Shown piece by piece: positions 21,676 to 29,959 of a stretch of DNA of 30,973 bases. The notes below the pieces were generated by a model, which ran no database searches, was not told the DNA's origin, and saw nothing but the letters and a program-made list of their open reading frames with translations. Both the position numbers and the translations under genes were made by a program. Origin of the DNA: CAWKGC01 sp963849005 (GTDB taxonomy: Bacteria > Pseudomonadota > Gammaproteobacteria > Burkholderiales > Usitatibacteraceae). Where the stretch lies: NCBI GenBank assembly GCA_963849005.1, contig CAWKGC010000006.1:1-30973 (forward strand), in the 5' to 3' direction. The first letter of the stretch is position 1. Every line of letters starts with the position of its first letter.

Positions 21676-21741
21676 TACTTTCTGCGTCATTCCGGGCTTG
21701 ACCCGCAATCCAGAAGTATTACGTCTCTGACCCCGATTTTC
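21653..21741. repeat. 28-bp perfect inverted repeat joining two gene ends
   Basis: Bases 21653-21680 and 21714-21741 are exact reverse complements, separated by a 33-nt loop (21681-21713). The loop itself holds a REP-like unit with an imperfect TTCCGGG / CCCGCAA stem. The arms contain GGGGTCAGAG, shared with 4801-4850. Each arm encodes the end and TAA stop of one convergent gene (cupin at left, SDR at right). The long hairpin probably works as a bidirectional terminator. Confidence 0.92.
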
Positions 21742-22486
21742 TCGGCTTGCGCGGCGCACGCGCGAACAGGCGGTCATAGAGCGAGTTGGGCAAGAGCTTC
21801 ATCACGCGCCCGACGATGGCCATCTGCCACGGGATGACCGCGAAACTTTTCCGTGCGTCCACGGCGCGCGCGAAACGGCGAGCGAAGTCCTGTGCGGAGA
21901 TGAGGAACGGCATCCGGTACGGATTCGACCCGGTCATCGGCGTGGCGATGTAGCCGGGGCACACGGTCGTGACCCGGACGCCCGTGCCATGCAACTCCAC
22001 GCGCAGGCTCTCCAGGTAGGTGATGGCCGCGGCTTTCGAGGCGCTGTAGGCGCCAGACCCGGGAAGACCGCGAAACCCGGCGACGCTCGCGATCCCTACG
22101 AGTGAACCGCTGCGCCTCGCGCGCATTGCCTCGACGAAAGGCGAAAACGCGTGCACGAGGCCGACCACGTTGGTCTCGAGGATGTCCTTGAAGACCTCCG
22201 CATCGGCGCCCTCGGCGGTGAGCGTGCCGTGAGCGATGCCGGCATTGCCGATCACGAGGTCGGGCACGCCGTGCCGGGCGATGAAGTCTTCCGCGGCGAG
22301 CCGCATCGCCTCGCGATCGCGCACGTCGACCGTGTAGGTGGAGACCTTTTCCCCAAGCGAGCCTGCGAGCGCGGAAAGCAGGTCGGCGCGCCGCGCCGTG
22401 AGGCCGAGCGTCGCGCCGAGCGAGGCGTAGTGCCGGGCGAGGGCTTCGCCGATGCCGCTCGATGCGCCGGTCAGGAAGACGCGCAT
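21719..22486 (-). CDS. Short-chain dehydrogenase/reductase
   Basis: A 255-aa SDR, NAD(P)-dependent oxidoreductase. It has the Rossmann TGASSGIG near residue 6, Asp in TVDVRD, NAG in VIGNAGIAHG, catalytic Ser in IASVAG, the YxxxK motif YSASK and CPGYIATPM after it. The Arg pair after LTAR suggests NADP preference, an inference. The ATG at 22486 is chosen because the fold begins there; the ribosome-binding site is weak. It starts 19 bp after the dsbA stop on the same strand and is the last gene of the argS operon. Its C-terminal KSGSET and stop codon lie in the inverted repeat, so the tail may be repeat-derived. The substrate is unknown. Confidence 0.92.
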   Translation of the reverse strand: MRVFLTGASSGIGEALARHYASLGATLGLTARRADLLSALAGSLGEKVSTYTVDVRDREAMRLAAEDFIARHGVPDLVIGNAGIAHGTLTAEGADAEVFKDILETNVVGLVHAFSPFVEAMRARRSGSLVGIASVAGFRGLPGSGAYSASKAAAITYLESLRVELHGTGVRVTTVCPGYIATPMTGSNPYRMPFLISAQDFARRFARAVDARKSFAVIPWQMAIVGRVMKLLPNSLYDRLFARAPRKPRKSGSET

Positions 22487-22505
22487 CGGGGGCGGCGGCG
22501 AGATG

Positions 22506-23174
22506 TTACTTCGAGGCGACCGGCTTTGCGGCAGCTGGGGCGGCGGCGGCCATCTCCCGGCGCGACATGGCGACCAGGCCATCGGTCACCTGCACCACGC
22601 GCTCGGGGCCGCCGGCGAGCTCGTTCGACGTCATGTACTTGCCGTTCACGATGATGCTCGGAACGCCCGAGACCTTGTAGGCGGCGGTGAGCTGCTTCGC
22701 GCGGCTCATCTTCGCCTGCACGCTGAACGACTTCTCGACCTTGTTGAACTCCGCGACATCGATGCCCTGCCTGGCGAGCCATTCGTCGCGCACCTTGCGG
22801 TTCGACAGGATGACGTTGTCCTGGTGCATCGCGTCGAAGACCTTCTGGTGGTACTTGTCCAGGAGGCCCATGGCTTCCAGCGTGTAGTAGATGACCGCGG
22901 TCTGGCCCCAGGCGTCGTTGGGAATGGCCGGGATGCGCTTGAACGTCACGTCCTTGGGCAGCGTCTTCGTCCAATTGGCCAGGGCAGGTTCGAGCTTGTA
23001 GCAATGGCCGCAGCCGTACCAGAAGAACTCGACCACCTCGACCTTGTCGGCGGAGTCGGTGGGTTGCGGGGGATCGAGGCGGGAATAGTCCTTGCCCGCC
23101 TGCAATTGGGCCAGGGCGGCGCCTGTGGCGAAGCAAAGGGCTGCGGCAACTAAGGCAATGATCTTGCGAAACAT
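22506..23174 (-). CDS. dsbA: Thiol:disulfide interchange protein DsbA
   Basis: A 222-aa periplasmic oxidase that introduces disulfide bonds in exported proteins and is reoxidised by DsbB. Residues 1-22 form a signal peptide (MFRKIIALVAAALCFATGAALA). The thioredoxin-like domain has the active site FFWYGCGHC with Cys55 and Cys58 (CGHC) and the cis-proline SGVPSI (Pro172). Length and CxxC identity fit beta- and gammaproteobacterial DsbA. An Ala/Pro-rich tail follows (AAAAPAAAKPVASK). It lies 16 bp after the SPOR gene and 19 bp before the SDR gene, all reading leftward. Confidence 0.96.
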   Translation of the reverse strand: MFRKIIALVAAALCFATGAALAQLQAGKDYSRLDPPQPTDSADKVEVVEFFWYGCGHCYKLEPALANWTKTLPKDVTFKRIPAIPNDAWGQTAVIYYTLEAMGLLDKYHQKVFDAMHQDNVILSNRKVRDEWLARQGIDVAEFNKVEKSFSVQAKMSRAKQLTAAYKVSGVPSIIVNGKYMTSNELAGGPERVVQVTDGLVAMSRREMAAAAPAAAKPVASK

Positions 23175-23190
23175 GTGGCGGTCTCCGGTT

Positions 23191-23892
23191 CTAGTTGGCG
23201 TCGCTGGACTTGATGATCGCTGCAGCGACGCCGTTCTGTGACAGCGCGGCCTTGATTCGGTTCGCGTCCTCGAGGCTCTGGTAGGGGCCGAGGCGTACCC
23301 GGTACAACGTCCCCTTGTCGGCGACGTTGACCGGCTTCACCTGCGCCTCCAGCCCGACGAAGGCGATCCGCGCCTTCATGTTGTCCGCATCGGCCTCGGT
23401 TGCGTAGGCGCCCGCCTGCAGGAAATACGTCTCCCCGGAGGCGGCCTTGGGCGAGGAGGGCGAAGAGCCGGGCGCCCCCTTGGCGGAAGGGGCGGCGGCG
23501 GGGGCGGCAGCCGGCTTGGCGTCCTTGGCAGGCGCGCCCGCGGGCGCGCCGGGAGCAGCGGGCGCCTTGGCGGGGGCGGCTTCCTTCTCGCCCGGCAGGA
23601 TCTGGTAGAACTCGAATCGCGGCCGCTCGCCCGGTTTGCCGGCGGGCTGGGGCGTGGCGGAATCCCCGGGCTTGTTCGTCGCTGGCTCGCTCTTGGGCGT
23701 CATGCGTTGCAATGGCTCGAGCGGCTTGGGCTTGTCGATGAACGGGTTCGACAACCGGTTCAGCCAGAGCGCGACGCCGAGGGCGATGATGATGCCCAGC
23801 AGCAGCCCGATCAGGATGCCGATCAGCATCGGATGCGCCAGCCCTTTCGGCTCGGCACGGGGAGACGGCGCGTTCTTGAAGTCTTTCGGCAT
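23191..23892 (-). CDS. SPOR-domain, FtsN-like envelope protein
   Basis: A 233-aa protein with a short cytosolic N-terminus, one TM helix at about 22-43 (MLIGILIGLLLGIIIALGVALW), a Pro/Ala-rich periplasmic linker at about 45-150 and a SPOR domain at about 153-228 (GETYFLQAGAYATEADADNMKARI ... LYRVRLGPYQSLEDANRIKAAL). SPOR domains bind denuded glycan strands at the septum, so a role in cell division is likely, though the sequence does not prove it is FtsN itself. Its start is 3 bp after the argS stop, so argS, this gene and dsbA are probably one transcript, an arrangement common in betaproteobacteria. Confidence 0.93.
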   Translation of the reverse strand: MPKDFKNAPSPRAEPKGLAHPMLIGILIGLLLGIIIALGVALWLNRLSNPFIDKPKPLEPLQRMTPKSEPATNKPGDSATPQPAGKPGERPRFEFYQILPGEKEAAPAKAPAAPGAPAGAPAKDAKPAAAPAAAPSAKGAPGSSPSSPKAASGETYFLQAGAYATEADADNMKARIAFVGLEAQVKPVNVADKGTLYRVRLGPYQSLEDANRIKAALSQNGVAAAIIKSSDAN

Positions 23893-23895
23893 GGT

Positions 23896-25539
23896 CTACA
23901 TCTTCTCCGGAGCACTGACGCCCAGCACGGAAAGACCGTTGGCGATCACCTGTTTCGCGGCAACGATCAGCGCCAGCCTGGCTTTCTTCAGTTTTTCGTC
24001 CTCGACGAGAAAGCGCTCGGCATTGTAATAGCTGTGCAGTTTCGCCGCCACGTCGCCCAGGAAGAAGGTGACGAGGTGCGGCGAGAACTCGCGCGCGGCG
24101 CGCTCGAGCAGGGCGGGAAACTCCGCGAGCAGCTGCACCAGCGCGATCTCGTGGTTCGAGACCAGTGGCGACAACTCGGTGCCCGCGAGCGAGGCCGGAT
24201 CGCCGCCCCACTCGCGCAGCACGCTGCAGATGCGCGCATGCGCATACTGCACGTAGTACACCGGGTTCTCGTCGGATCGGCTCTTGGCGAGGTCGATGTC
24301 GAAGATGAGGTGGGAGTCGACCTTGCGCATGATGAAGAAGTAGCGCACGGCGTCCCGCCCGGCCTCGTCGACGAGGTCGCGGACCGTGACGTAGGAGCCG
24401 GCGCGCTTGGAGATCTTCACCTCTTCGCCGCCCTTGGTCACCGTCACCATCTGGTGCAGCACGTAGTCGGGATAGCCCGCCGGGATGTCCATCGCGAGTG
24501 CTTGCAGCCCCGCGCGTACGCGCGTGACCGTGCTGTGGTGGTCCGAGCCCTGCACGTTGACCGCATGCGTGAATCCCCGGCGGAACTTGCCGAGGTGGTA
24601 GGCAACGTCGGGCACGAAGTAGGTGTAGGTGCCGTCGCCCTTGCGCATGACGCGGTCCTTGTCGTCGCCGAAATCCGTGGTCTTCAGCCACAGCGCGCCT
24701 TCCGCGTCGTAGGTGCGGCCGCCGGCCTTGAGCAAGGCCACGGTTTCATCGACCTTGCCTTCGGTGTAGAGGGAGGACTCGAGGTAGTAGGAATCGAACT
24801 TCACGCCCAGCGCGCGCAGGTCCGAGTCCTGCTCGCCGCGCAGGTAGGCCACGGCGAACTCTCTGATCGCGTCGAGTGCATCGCCCGCTGCGTCGCCGGA
24901 ATGCGCGCCGATGTAATCGCGCGCGATTTCCCCGATGTAATCGCCGAGATAGCCGTCCTTCGGCATCTCGAACGGCACGCCGGCGGCCTCCCGGATGCGG
25001 GCCTGCACCGATAGCGCGAGGTTGGCGATCTGGTTGCCCGCATCGTTGTAGTAGAACTCGCGCAGCACCTTCCAGCCCTGCCACTCGTGCAGCGTCGAGA
25101 TGGCGTCGCCCAGCGCGGCCTGTCGCCCATGCCCGACGTGCAGCGGCCCGGTCGGGTTGGCGGAGACGAACTCCACCATGATCTGCTTGCCGGCGCCGGA
25201 TGCGCCGCGTCCATAGCCGTCACGCAAGGCGAAGATTTCCCCGACAGCGGCAAAGCGAGTGGCCTTCGACAGCGTGAGGTTGATGAAACCGGGCCCGGCA
25301 ACGTCGACTCGCGCGATCTTGGCATTGCTGCCGAGCGCGGCGGCAATCGCCTCGGCCACCTCGCGGGGCTTGCGCCCCGCGCCCTTGGCCCTCTTCAGCG
25401 CGATGCTGGTCGCGAAGTCGCCGTGATCGGCATTTTTCGGGCGCTCGATCTCGATCTCGGCGACCGTGACGGCTTCGCCCAGCGCCTTGCCGGCGGCGGC
25501 GGCGACGATCTCCGCGATCTCAAGCTTTAGCTGGCTCAT
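23896..25539 (-). CDS. argS: Arginyl-tRNA synthetase
   Basis: A 547-aa class I aminoacyl-tRNA synthetase that charges tRNA-Arg; essential and cytosolic. It has an N-terminal Arg-RS add-on domain (residues 1 to about 110), the HIGH motif as HVGHG in NPTGPLHVGHGRQAALGD (about residue 130), the KMSKS-equivalent KISKRAG in GGEEVKISKRAG, and the C-terminal DALR anticodon domain with AHARICSVLREWG. The ATG at 25539 is set by the family N-terminus (MSQLKLEIAEIV); an upstream in-frame frame continues only into the promoter. It is the first gene of the argS-SPOR-dsbA-SDR operon and is divergent from the Gcr gene. A 9-bp dyad in the 78-bp gap may affect both promoters. Confidence 0.97.
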   Translation of the reverse strand: MSQLKLEIAEIVAAAAGKALGEAVTVAEIEIERPKNADHGDFATSIALKRAKGAGRKPREVAEAIAAALGSNAKIARVDVAGPGFINLTLSKATRFAAVGEIFALRDGYGRGASGAGKQIMVEFVSANPTGPLHVGHGRQAALGDAISTLHEWQGWKVLREFYYNDAGNQIANLALSVQARIREAAGVPFEMPKDGYLGDYIGEIARDYIGAHSGDAAGDALDAIREFAVAYLRGEQDSDLRALGVKFDSYYLESSLYTEGKVDETVALLKAGGRTYDAEGALWLKTTDFGDDKDRVMRKGDGTYTYFVPDVAYHLGKFRRGFTHAVNVQGSDHHSTVTRVRAGLQALAMDIPAGYPDYVLHQMVTVTKGGEEVKISKRAGSYVTVRDLVDEAGRDAVRYFFIMRKVDSHLIFDIDLAKSRSDENPVYYVQYAHARICSVLREWGGDPASLAGTELSPLVSNHEIALVQLLAEFPALLERAAREFSPHLVTFFLGDVAAKLHSYYNAERFLVEDEKLKKARLALIVAAKQVIANGLSVLGVSAPEKM

Positions 25540-25540
25540 T

Positions 25541-25595
25541 GTCGGACAGGGCTGACAGGACTTGCTGCGATAACCGATTATTATAGCTGTCCGAC
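25541..25595. promoter_or_regulatory. 9-bp dyad around the argS/Gcr divergent promoter
   Basis: GTCGGACAG (25541-25549) and CTGTCCGAC (25587-25595) are exact reverse complements 37 nt apart, filling most of the 78-bp gap between argS and the Gcr gene. AT-rich TATTATAG-like sequence (25579-25586) lies between the arms, where a -10 for the plus strand could sit. A shared operator or a looping hairpin are both possible. Confidence 0.4.
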
Positions 25596-25617
25596 CCTCT
25601 GTCCCCTTCACCTTCCC

Positions 25618-27663
25618 ATGATTTCCCGCCTGAAACGGTGGATTTCGCGCTGGCGCGAGTCCGCCGACCCCCACGTCGGCCTAGACGCGCTGCTCTCGGG
25701 CGCCGATCCCGGCGCGAGCGCGGCGCAGCGGCTCCAGTGGCTCGCCGACCTCATGCGCTGGGTGCTCGTCGATCGCAGTGCCGAGGGCGAGGACCGCGCC
25801 GGCGTGCATGCGAAGCGTGTGCAGCACCTGTTCAACGTGCTCGAGCGCAATCCCGAGTGGAAGCGCAAGTCTGCCGCGACGCTGCGGGCAATCATGGCTG
25901 AAAGCGAGGGCACGGAACTGCTCGCCGAGGCGGGCCTGCCGAACCACTTCGGTTTCTTCGGCGAGTTGGGCGAAAGGTTGCTCGCGCGCGTGCTGCCGGA
26001 AGCACCGCGCTCCGGCGAACTGGGCGGTCTGCTGCTCTACCTGCTTCCCGACCGGAGCGACGCGGGCAAGCTAGAGGCGCTCGGAGAGGAGGTCTTCCGG
26101 CAGGTATTTGAGCTCGTGGCCTACGATGCGACCGACGCCGACCGCGATTACGCGACGCAGATCCAGGCAGGAATGCGTTCGGCGATGATGCAACTGGCCA
26201 CGCAGGTGTGCGCAGCCGGGATGCACTCTGGGGTGAGCAAGCGCATCGTGCAGGAGCGGGCCGAGCGGTTGCCCTTCCTCGACTTGCCGGGGGACGCGGA
26301 CGATTTTCTCGACGCCATTGATGCGGGCGCAGATCCAGCGCTTGCCGAGGACCGCCTGCGCACGTGCATTGCCGAATGCTTGATCGCGACCGACCGCGCC
26401 TACACTCACCTGGACGAATTCGGCGTGAGCATCTCCATCGTCTACCAGCTCGAGCGCGTCGGTGCGCAGCTTCAGCGCCTTTCGGAGCTCGCGACGCTGA
26501 TCGCGCACCCCGATCGGGCGCCGACGCTCCTGCCGTGGTTCCTCGGCAACCTGGTGCGCGACATCCACGATCGGCGCAGCATTCGCGCGCTGTTCCAGGA
26601 GAATTTCCGCCTCGCTGCGCGCAAGGTGGTCGAGCGCAATGCCGAGACCGGCGAGCACTACATCACGCATGACCGCGTCGAGTATGCCTCGATGCTGCGC
26701 AGCGCCGGCGGCGGCGGCTTCCTCACCGCGTTCACCGTCTATTTCAAGTTCGCCATCGGCTCGATGCCCGTCGCGCCATTCTTCGAAGGCCTGTTCGCTT
26801 CTTTCAACTACGCGTTCAGCTTCATCGCGATCCAGCTTTGCGGCTTCACGCTGGCCACCAAGCAGCCGGCGATGACCGCGTCCGCGCTCGCGTCGAGGAT
26901 GCGCGGCCTCGGCGAGGGCGGCAGGATCGAGGCGCTGGTGGACGAGATCGCCGACCTGGTGCGCTCGCAGGTCGCGGCGATCTTCGGCAACCTCGCCGCC
27001 GTGGCGCCGACGGCGCTCGCAGTCGGCCTCTTGCTCGTGTGGATGGGAGGCTTCTCGGTGTCGCCGGAAAAAGCGGCGGCGACCATGGCCTCGCTGTCGA
27101 TCGCCGGCTGGTCGTGGTTGTTCGCGATATTCACCGGCGTGCTGCTCTGGATGTCCAGCCTGATGGCAAGCTGGGCGGACAACTGGTTCGCCTACCGTCG
27201 CCTCGGCCCCGCTTTCGCTTCGCATCGACGCCTTGCATACGTTTTCGGTCCCAGCGGCGCGCAGCGCTTCGCCCGGTTCCTCGAGGACAATATCGCGGGC
27301 ATTGCCGGCAACCTTGGCCTGGGATTGCTGCTCGGGATGCTGCCCGTGGTGCTGCATTTCTTCGGCGTGCCGCTCGAGGTGCGCCACGTGACGCTCTCGA
27401 CCGGGCAACTCTTCGCGGCAGTCGCCGTGCTGGGCTGGGGAACGCTCCTTACCGCGGCATTCTGGCTGGCGGTGGCGGGCATCGCGGTCATCGGTGCGCT
27501 CAACCTGGGCGTGAGCTTTGCGCTCGCGCTATGGGTGGCGCTGCGCGCGCGTGGCATCGACAGGCCGACGCAGGCTGCGCTCAATGCCGCAGTGTTCAGG
27601 CGGCTCAGGCGCGAGCCGCTGTCTTTCCTGTTCCCCAAGCGCGAGGCGCGGGCTTCAGCCTAG
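25618..27663 (+). CDS. Gcr-type 'site-specific recombinase' family membrane protein
   Basis: A 681-aa protein of the SpecificRecomb (Gcr) family found in Neisseria and Burkholderia relatives. Despite the name, the sequence has no visible tyrosine- or serine-recombinase catalytic motif. The N-terminal half is helical and soluble. From about residue 365 there are about six hydrophobic segments (FLTAFTVYFKFAIGSMPVAPFF, FNYAFSFIAIQLCGFTL, TALAVGLLLVWMGGF, WSWLFAIFTGVLLWM, GNLGLGLLLGMLPVVLHFFG, LFAAVAVLGWGTLLTAAFWLAVAGIAVIG). This fits an inner-membrane protein. The start at 25618 is divergent from argS. Its TAG stop overlaps the priA stop by four bases (CTAG) in convergent orientation. The function is unproven. 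Confidence 0.88.
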   Translation: MISRLKRWISRWRESADPHVGLDALLSGADPGASAAQRLQWLADLMRWVLVDRSAEGEDRAGVHAKRVQHLFNVLERNPEWKRKSAATLRAIMAESEGTELLAEAGLPNHFGFFGELGERLLARVLPEAPRSGELGGLLLYLLPDRSDAGKLEALGEEVFRQVFELVAYDATDADRDYATQIQAGMRSAMMQLATQVCAAGMHSGVSKRIVQERAERLPFLDLPGDADDFLDAIDAGADPALAEDRLRTCIAECLIATDRAYTHLDEFGVSISIVYQLERVGAQLQRLSELATLIAHPDRAPTLLPWFLGNLVRDIHDRRSIRALFQENFRLAARKVVERNAETGEHYITHDRVEYASMLRSAGGGGFLTAFTVYFKFAIGSMPVAPFFEGLFASFNYAFSFIAIQLCGFTLATKQPAMTASALASRMRGLGEGGRIEALVDEIADLVRSQVAAIFGNLAAVAPTALAVGLLLVWMGGFSVSPEKAAATMASLSIAGWSWLFAIFTGVLLWMSSLMASWADNWFAYRRLGPAFASHRRLAYVFGPSGAQRFARFLEDNIAGIAGNLGLGLLLGMLPVVLHFFGVPLEVRHVTLSTGQLFAAVAVLGWGTLLTAAFWLAVAGIAVIGALNLGVSFALALWVALRARGIDRPTQAALNAAVFRRLRREPLSFLFPKREARASA

Positions 27664-29657
27664 ACGTCGAGCGGGTCGACGTCGAGCACCCATCGGACGC
27701 TGCGCCGGGCAAGGGCTTCGAGTTGCGGCCGCCAGGCCGCCAGCAGGCGCTGCAGCGCCGGGCGCCTCGATGCGCGCACCATCAGCTGCGCGCGTTCGTG
27801 GCCGGCGCGCCGTGCCAGCGCGGCGGGCACCGGGTCGAACACCTCCACCTCCCCGCCGATGCTGCCCGCGCTCGACGCCGCGGCGCGCAGGAAGCGCATC
27901 GCCTCGCCTTCGACCAGCGACTCGGCTCGCAGCAGCGCGATGTGCGCGTACGGCGGGAAGTGCGCCTGCTCGCGTTCCTGGAGCAGCGTCGCCGCGAAGG
28001 CGTCGAAATCGTGCGCGGCCACCGCGTGATAGAGGGGATGGTCGGGGAAGTCGGTCTGGATCAGGACCTCGCCGCGCGTCGCACCCCGCCCCGAGCGCCC
28101 CGCCACCTGCACCAGCTGGCTGAAGAGCCGCTCGGCGGCGCGGAAATCGGCGCTGAACAGCGAGCTGTCCGAATTCACCACGCCGACCAGCGTCAGGCGC
28201 GGATAGTCGTGGCCCTTGGCCAGCATCTGCGTGCCGACCAGGATGTCGATTTCGCCGGCATCGACCTTCGCCATCACGTCTTCGAGCGCGCCCTTGCGCC
28301 GCATGCTGTCGCGATCGACGCGCACGACGCGCGCGCCGGGAAGCGCGGCCACGAGCGCTTCCTCGAGACGCTGCGTGCCGTGCCCGACGGGCGCGAGGTC
28401 GGCGCTGCCGCAACCGGGGCAGTGCGAGGGCACGTCTTCCCGGTGCCCGCAATGGTGGCAGCGCAACTCGCCCCGCTTCAGGTGCAGGACGAGGTTCGCG
28501 CTGCAGCGCGCGCAGGTCGAGTGCCATGCGCATGAGCGGCAATAGAGCACCGGCGAGTAGCCGCGCCGGTTCACGAACAGCAGCGACTGCTCATGCCGCT
28601 CGAGGCGCGCGGCGAGCGCAGCCAGCAGCGGCTCGCTCAGGCCATGCTCGGGCCCGGCGTTGCGGGTGTCGATCATGCGCACGGCAGGCAGCCCGGACTC
28701 GGCGACGGCGCGCCGGTCGAGCCGCGCGAGCGCATAGCGCCCGCGTCGCGCGTTGGCGAGCGACTCCAGCGATGGCGTGGCGGTGCCCAGCACGATCGGC
28801 ACACCGGCGCGCTCGGCGCGCAGGACCGCGATGTCGCGCGCGCTGTAGCGCATGCCTTCCTGCTGCTTGTAGGAAGGGTCGTTCTCTTCATCGACGATGA
28901 CCAGCCCCAGTTCCGGCAGGGGTGCCAGCACGGCGAGCCGCGTTCCCAGCACGATTCGTGCGCGCCCCTCGCGCCCGGCCAGCCATGCCATGAGGCGCTC
29001 GCCGTCGGCAAGGTGGCTGTGCGCCAGCGCCAGCGGCACGCCGGGGAAACGCTCGCGCACGCGCGACTCCAGCTGCGGCGTGAGCCCGATTTCCGGCACC
29101 AGCATCAGCGCCTGCCGGCCGCGCGCCAGGGCCTCCTCGATGAGCCGCAGGTAAACCTCGGTCTTGCCGCTGCCTGTGACGCCGTGCAGCAGGGTGACGG
29201 CAAACCTGCCGAAAGTGGCGACCACATTGTTTAGCGCTTCCAGTTGTTCCGCGTGCAGGTCGTGGCGGCGGCCCATGGGCGGGATCGGGCGAGGGGCGGC
29301 CACCGCCTTCGGCTTGATGGCTCGGCGCGTAACGCGTTTCAACGGCGGCGGCAGGCTGGCAAAGGCAACCTCCCCCAGCGGGGCCTGGTAGTACGCGGCG
29401 CAGAAAGCGAGCAACTGCATCTGCGCCGGTTCGAGCGGGGCGATGTCGTCGATCACGCGGAAGATGGCGCGCAGTTTCGCGGGCGGAACAGGGCTGTCCT
29501 CGGCCAGCGCGATGACCAGCCCGACGCGCTTGCCCCGGCCAAAGGGCACGACCACCAGCGAGCCCGGCACTGGCTCGGCCGCTTCCCCGAACCGGAAGTC
29601 GAAGTGTTGCCCGAGCGGAACGTCGAGCACAACCTGTGCGATCCGGGGTGCGCTCAC
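27660..29657 (-). CDS. priA: Primosomal replication-restart helicase PriA, shortened
   Basis: A 665-aa superfamily-2 helicase that reloads the replisome at stalled forks. It has an N-terminal 3'-end-binding domain (residues 1 to about 105), Walker A GVTGSGKTEVY (159-169), GLGTR-type motif at about 238, Walker B IVDEEND with Asn259 where most PriA have His (DEEH), the TATPSLES motif, and a zinc domain with eight cysteines (373, 376, 382, 385, 400, 403, 413, 416). A Q/R-rich motif VQVAGRSGRG follows. Walker A Lys is residue 165 here against 230 in E. coli. The linker 105-133 is short and basic where the winged-helix domain should be, so that domain looks absent. The start is GTG at 29657. The stop overlaps the convergent Gcr gene. 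Confidence 0.95.
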   Translation of the reverse strand: MSAPRIAQVVLDVPLGQHFDFRFGEAAEPVPGSLVVVPFGRGKRVGLVIALAEDSPVPPAKLRAIFRVIDDIAPLEPAQMQLLAFCAAYYQAPLGEVAFASLPPPLKRVTRRAIKPKAVAAPRPIPPMGRRHDLHAEQLEALNNVVATFGRFAVTLLHGVTGSGKTEVYLRLIEEALARGRQALMLVPEIGLTPQLESRVRERFPGVPLALAHSHLADGERLMAWLAGREGRARIVLGTRLAVLAPLPELGLVIVDEENDPSYKQQEGMRYSARDIAVLRAERAGVPIVLGTATPSLESLANARRGRYALARLDRRAVAESGLPAVRMIDTRNAGPEHGLSEPLLAALAARLERHEQSLLFVNRRGYSPVLYCRSCAWHSTCARCSANLVLHLKRGELRCHHCGHREDVPSHCPGCGSADLAPVGHGTQRLEEALVAALPGARVVRVDRDSMRRKGALEDVMAKVDAGEIDILVGTQMLAKGHDYPRLTLVGVVNSDSSLFSADFRAAERLFSQLVQVAGRSGRGATRGEVLIQTDFPDHPLYHAVAAHDFDAFAATLLQEREQAHFPPYAHIALLRAESLVEGEAMRFLRAAASSAGSIGGEVEVFDPVPAALARRAGHERAQLMVRASRRPALQRLLAAWRPQLEALARRSVRWVLDVDPLDV

Positions 29658-29739
29658 GCTGCCTCAGGCACTGGGGAAACGCGGCATCGGGTGCCCTTTT
29701 TCACTCTGGCGAAGTGCTTCTCGAGGCACGGCCGCGGGC

Positions 29740-29923
29740 TGTGGATAAGTCTGTGCACAGTCGCTTTGAGGCGACGATCTCGAAGCGGCCCTGTGGATAG
29801 TCTGGTGGCTGTGTGGCGACGCAGCAAGCTTTTTGCGCCCTCTTATCAGGTACTTGCGCAAACCTCCTGAGGCGGCGGGAGAAGAGCCGCGCGTAGGCGC
29901 GAGAACCGCTTTTGTGTGAATAA
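29740..29923 (-). promoter_or_regulatory. Three DnaA-box-like sites
   Basis: Read on the plus strand, TGTGGATAA (29740-29748) is an exact TTATCCACA complement. TGTGGATAG (29792-29800) and TGTGAATAA (29915-29923) each differ by one base. All three point the same way, 52 and 123 bp apart, upstream of priA. They might link priA expression to DnaA or titrate DnaA; no AT-rich unwinding region or dnaA/dnaN is present, so this is not argued to be oriC. Confidence 0.45.
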
Positions 29924-29934
29924 GCAATCACTTT

Positions 29935-29949
29935 GCGGAAATTTTCCGC
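29935..29949. other. 15-nt palindrome after hemE
   Basis: GCGGAAA-T-TTTCCGC has perfect 7-bp arms and lies 11 nt past the hemE stop (minus-strand sense). A T-run does not follow in the hemE direction, so a terminator is only possible. It shares GCGGAAAT with the palindrome at 17271-17286. Confidence 0.4.
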
Positions 29950-29959
29950 TTGACACGCC

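Larger units (their letters stand above)
29658..29959. other. priA-hemE intergenic region
   Basis: About 300 bp between two minus-strand genes with no convincing gene inside. It holds three DnaA-box-like sites (29740-29923), a GTGCAC dyad (29752-29759) and a 15-nt palindrome next to the hemE stop (29935-29949). A promoter for priA is expected on the minus strand in this space but no strong box pair stands out. Confidence 0.6.

Noticed and set aside
25618..27663. A mobile element suggested by the 'site-specific recombinase' family name.
   Set aside because: No catalytic recombinase motif, terminal repeats or cargo; the family is a conserved chromosomal membrane protein.
29740..29959. A replication origin, suggested by DnaA-box-like sites.
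   Set aside because: No AT-rich unwinding region and no dnaA, dnaN or other origin genes nearby; three boxes are too few.
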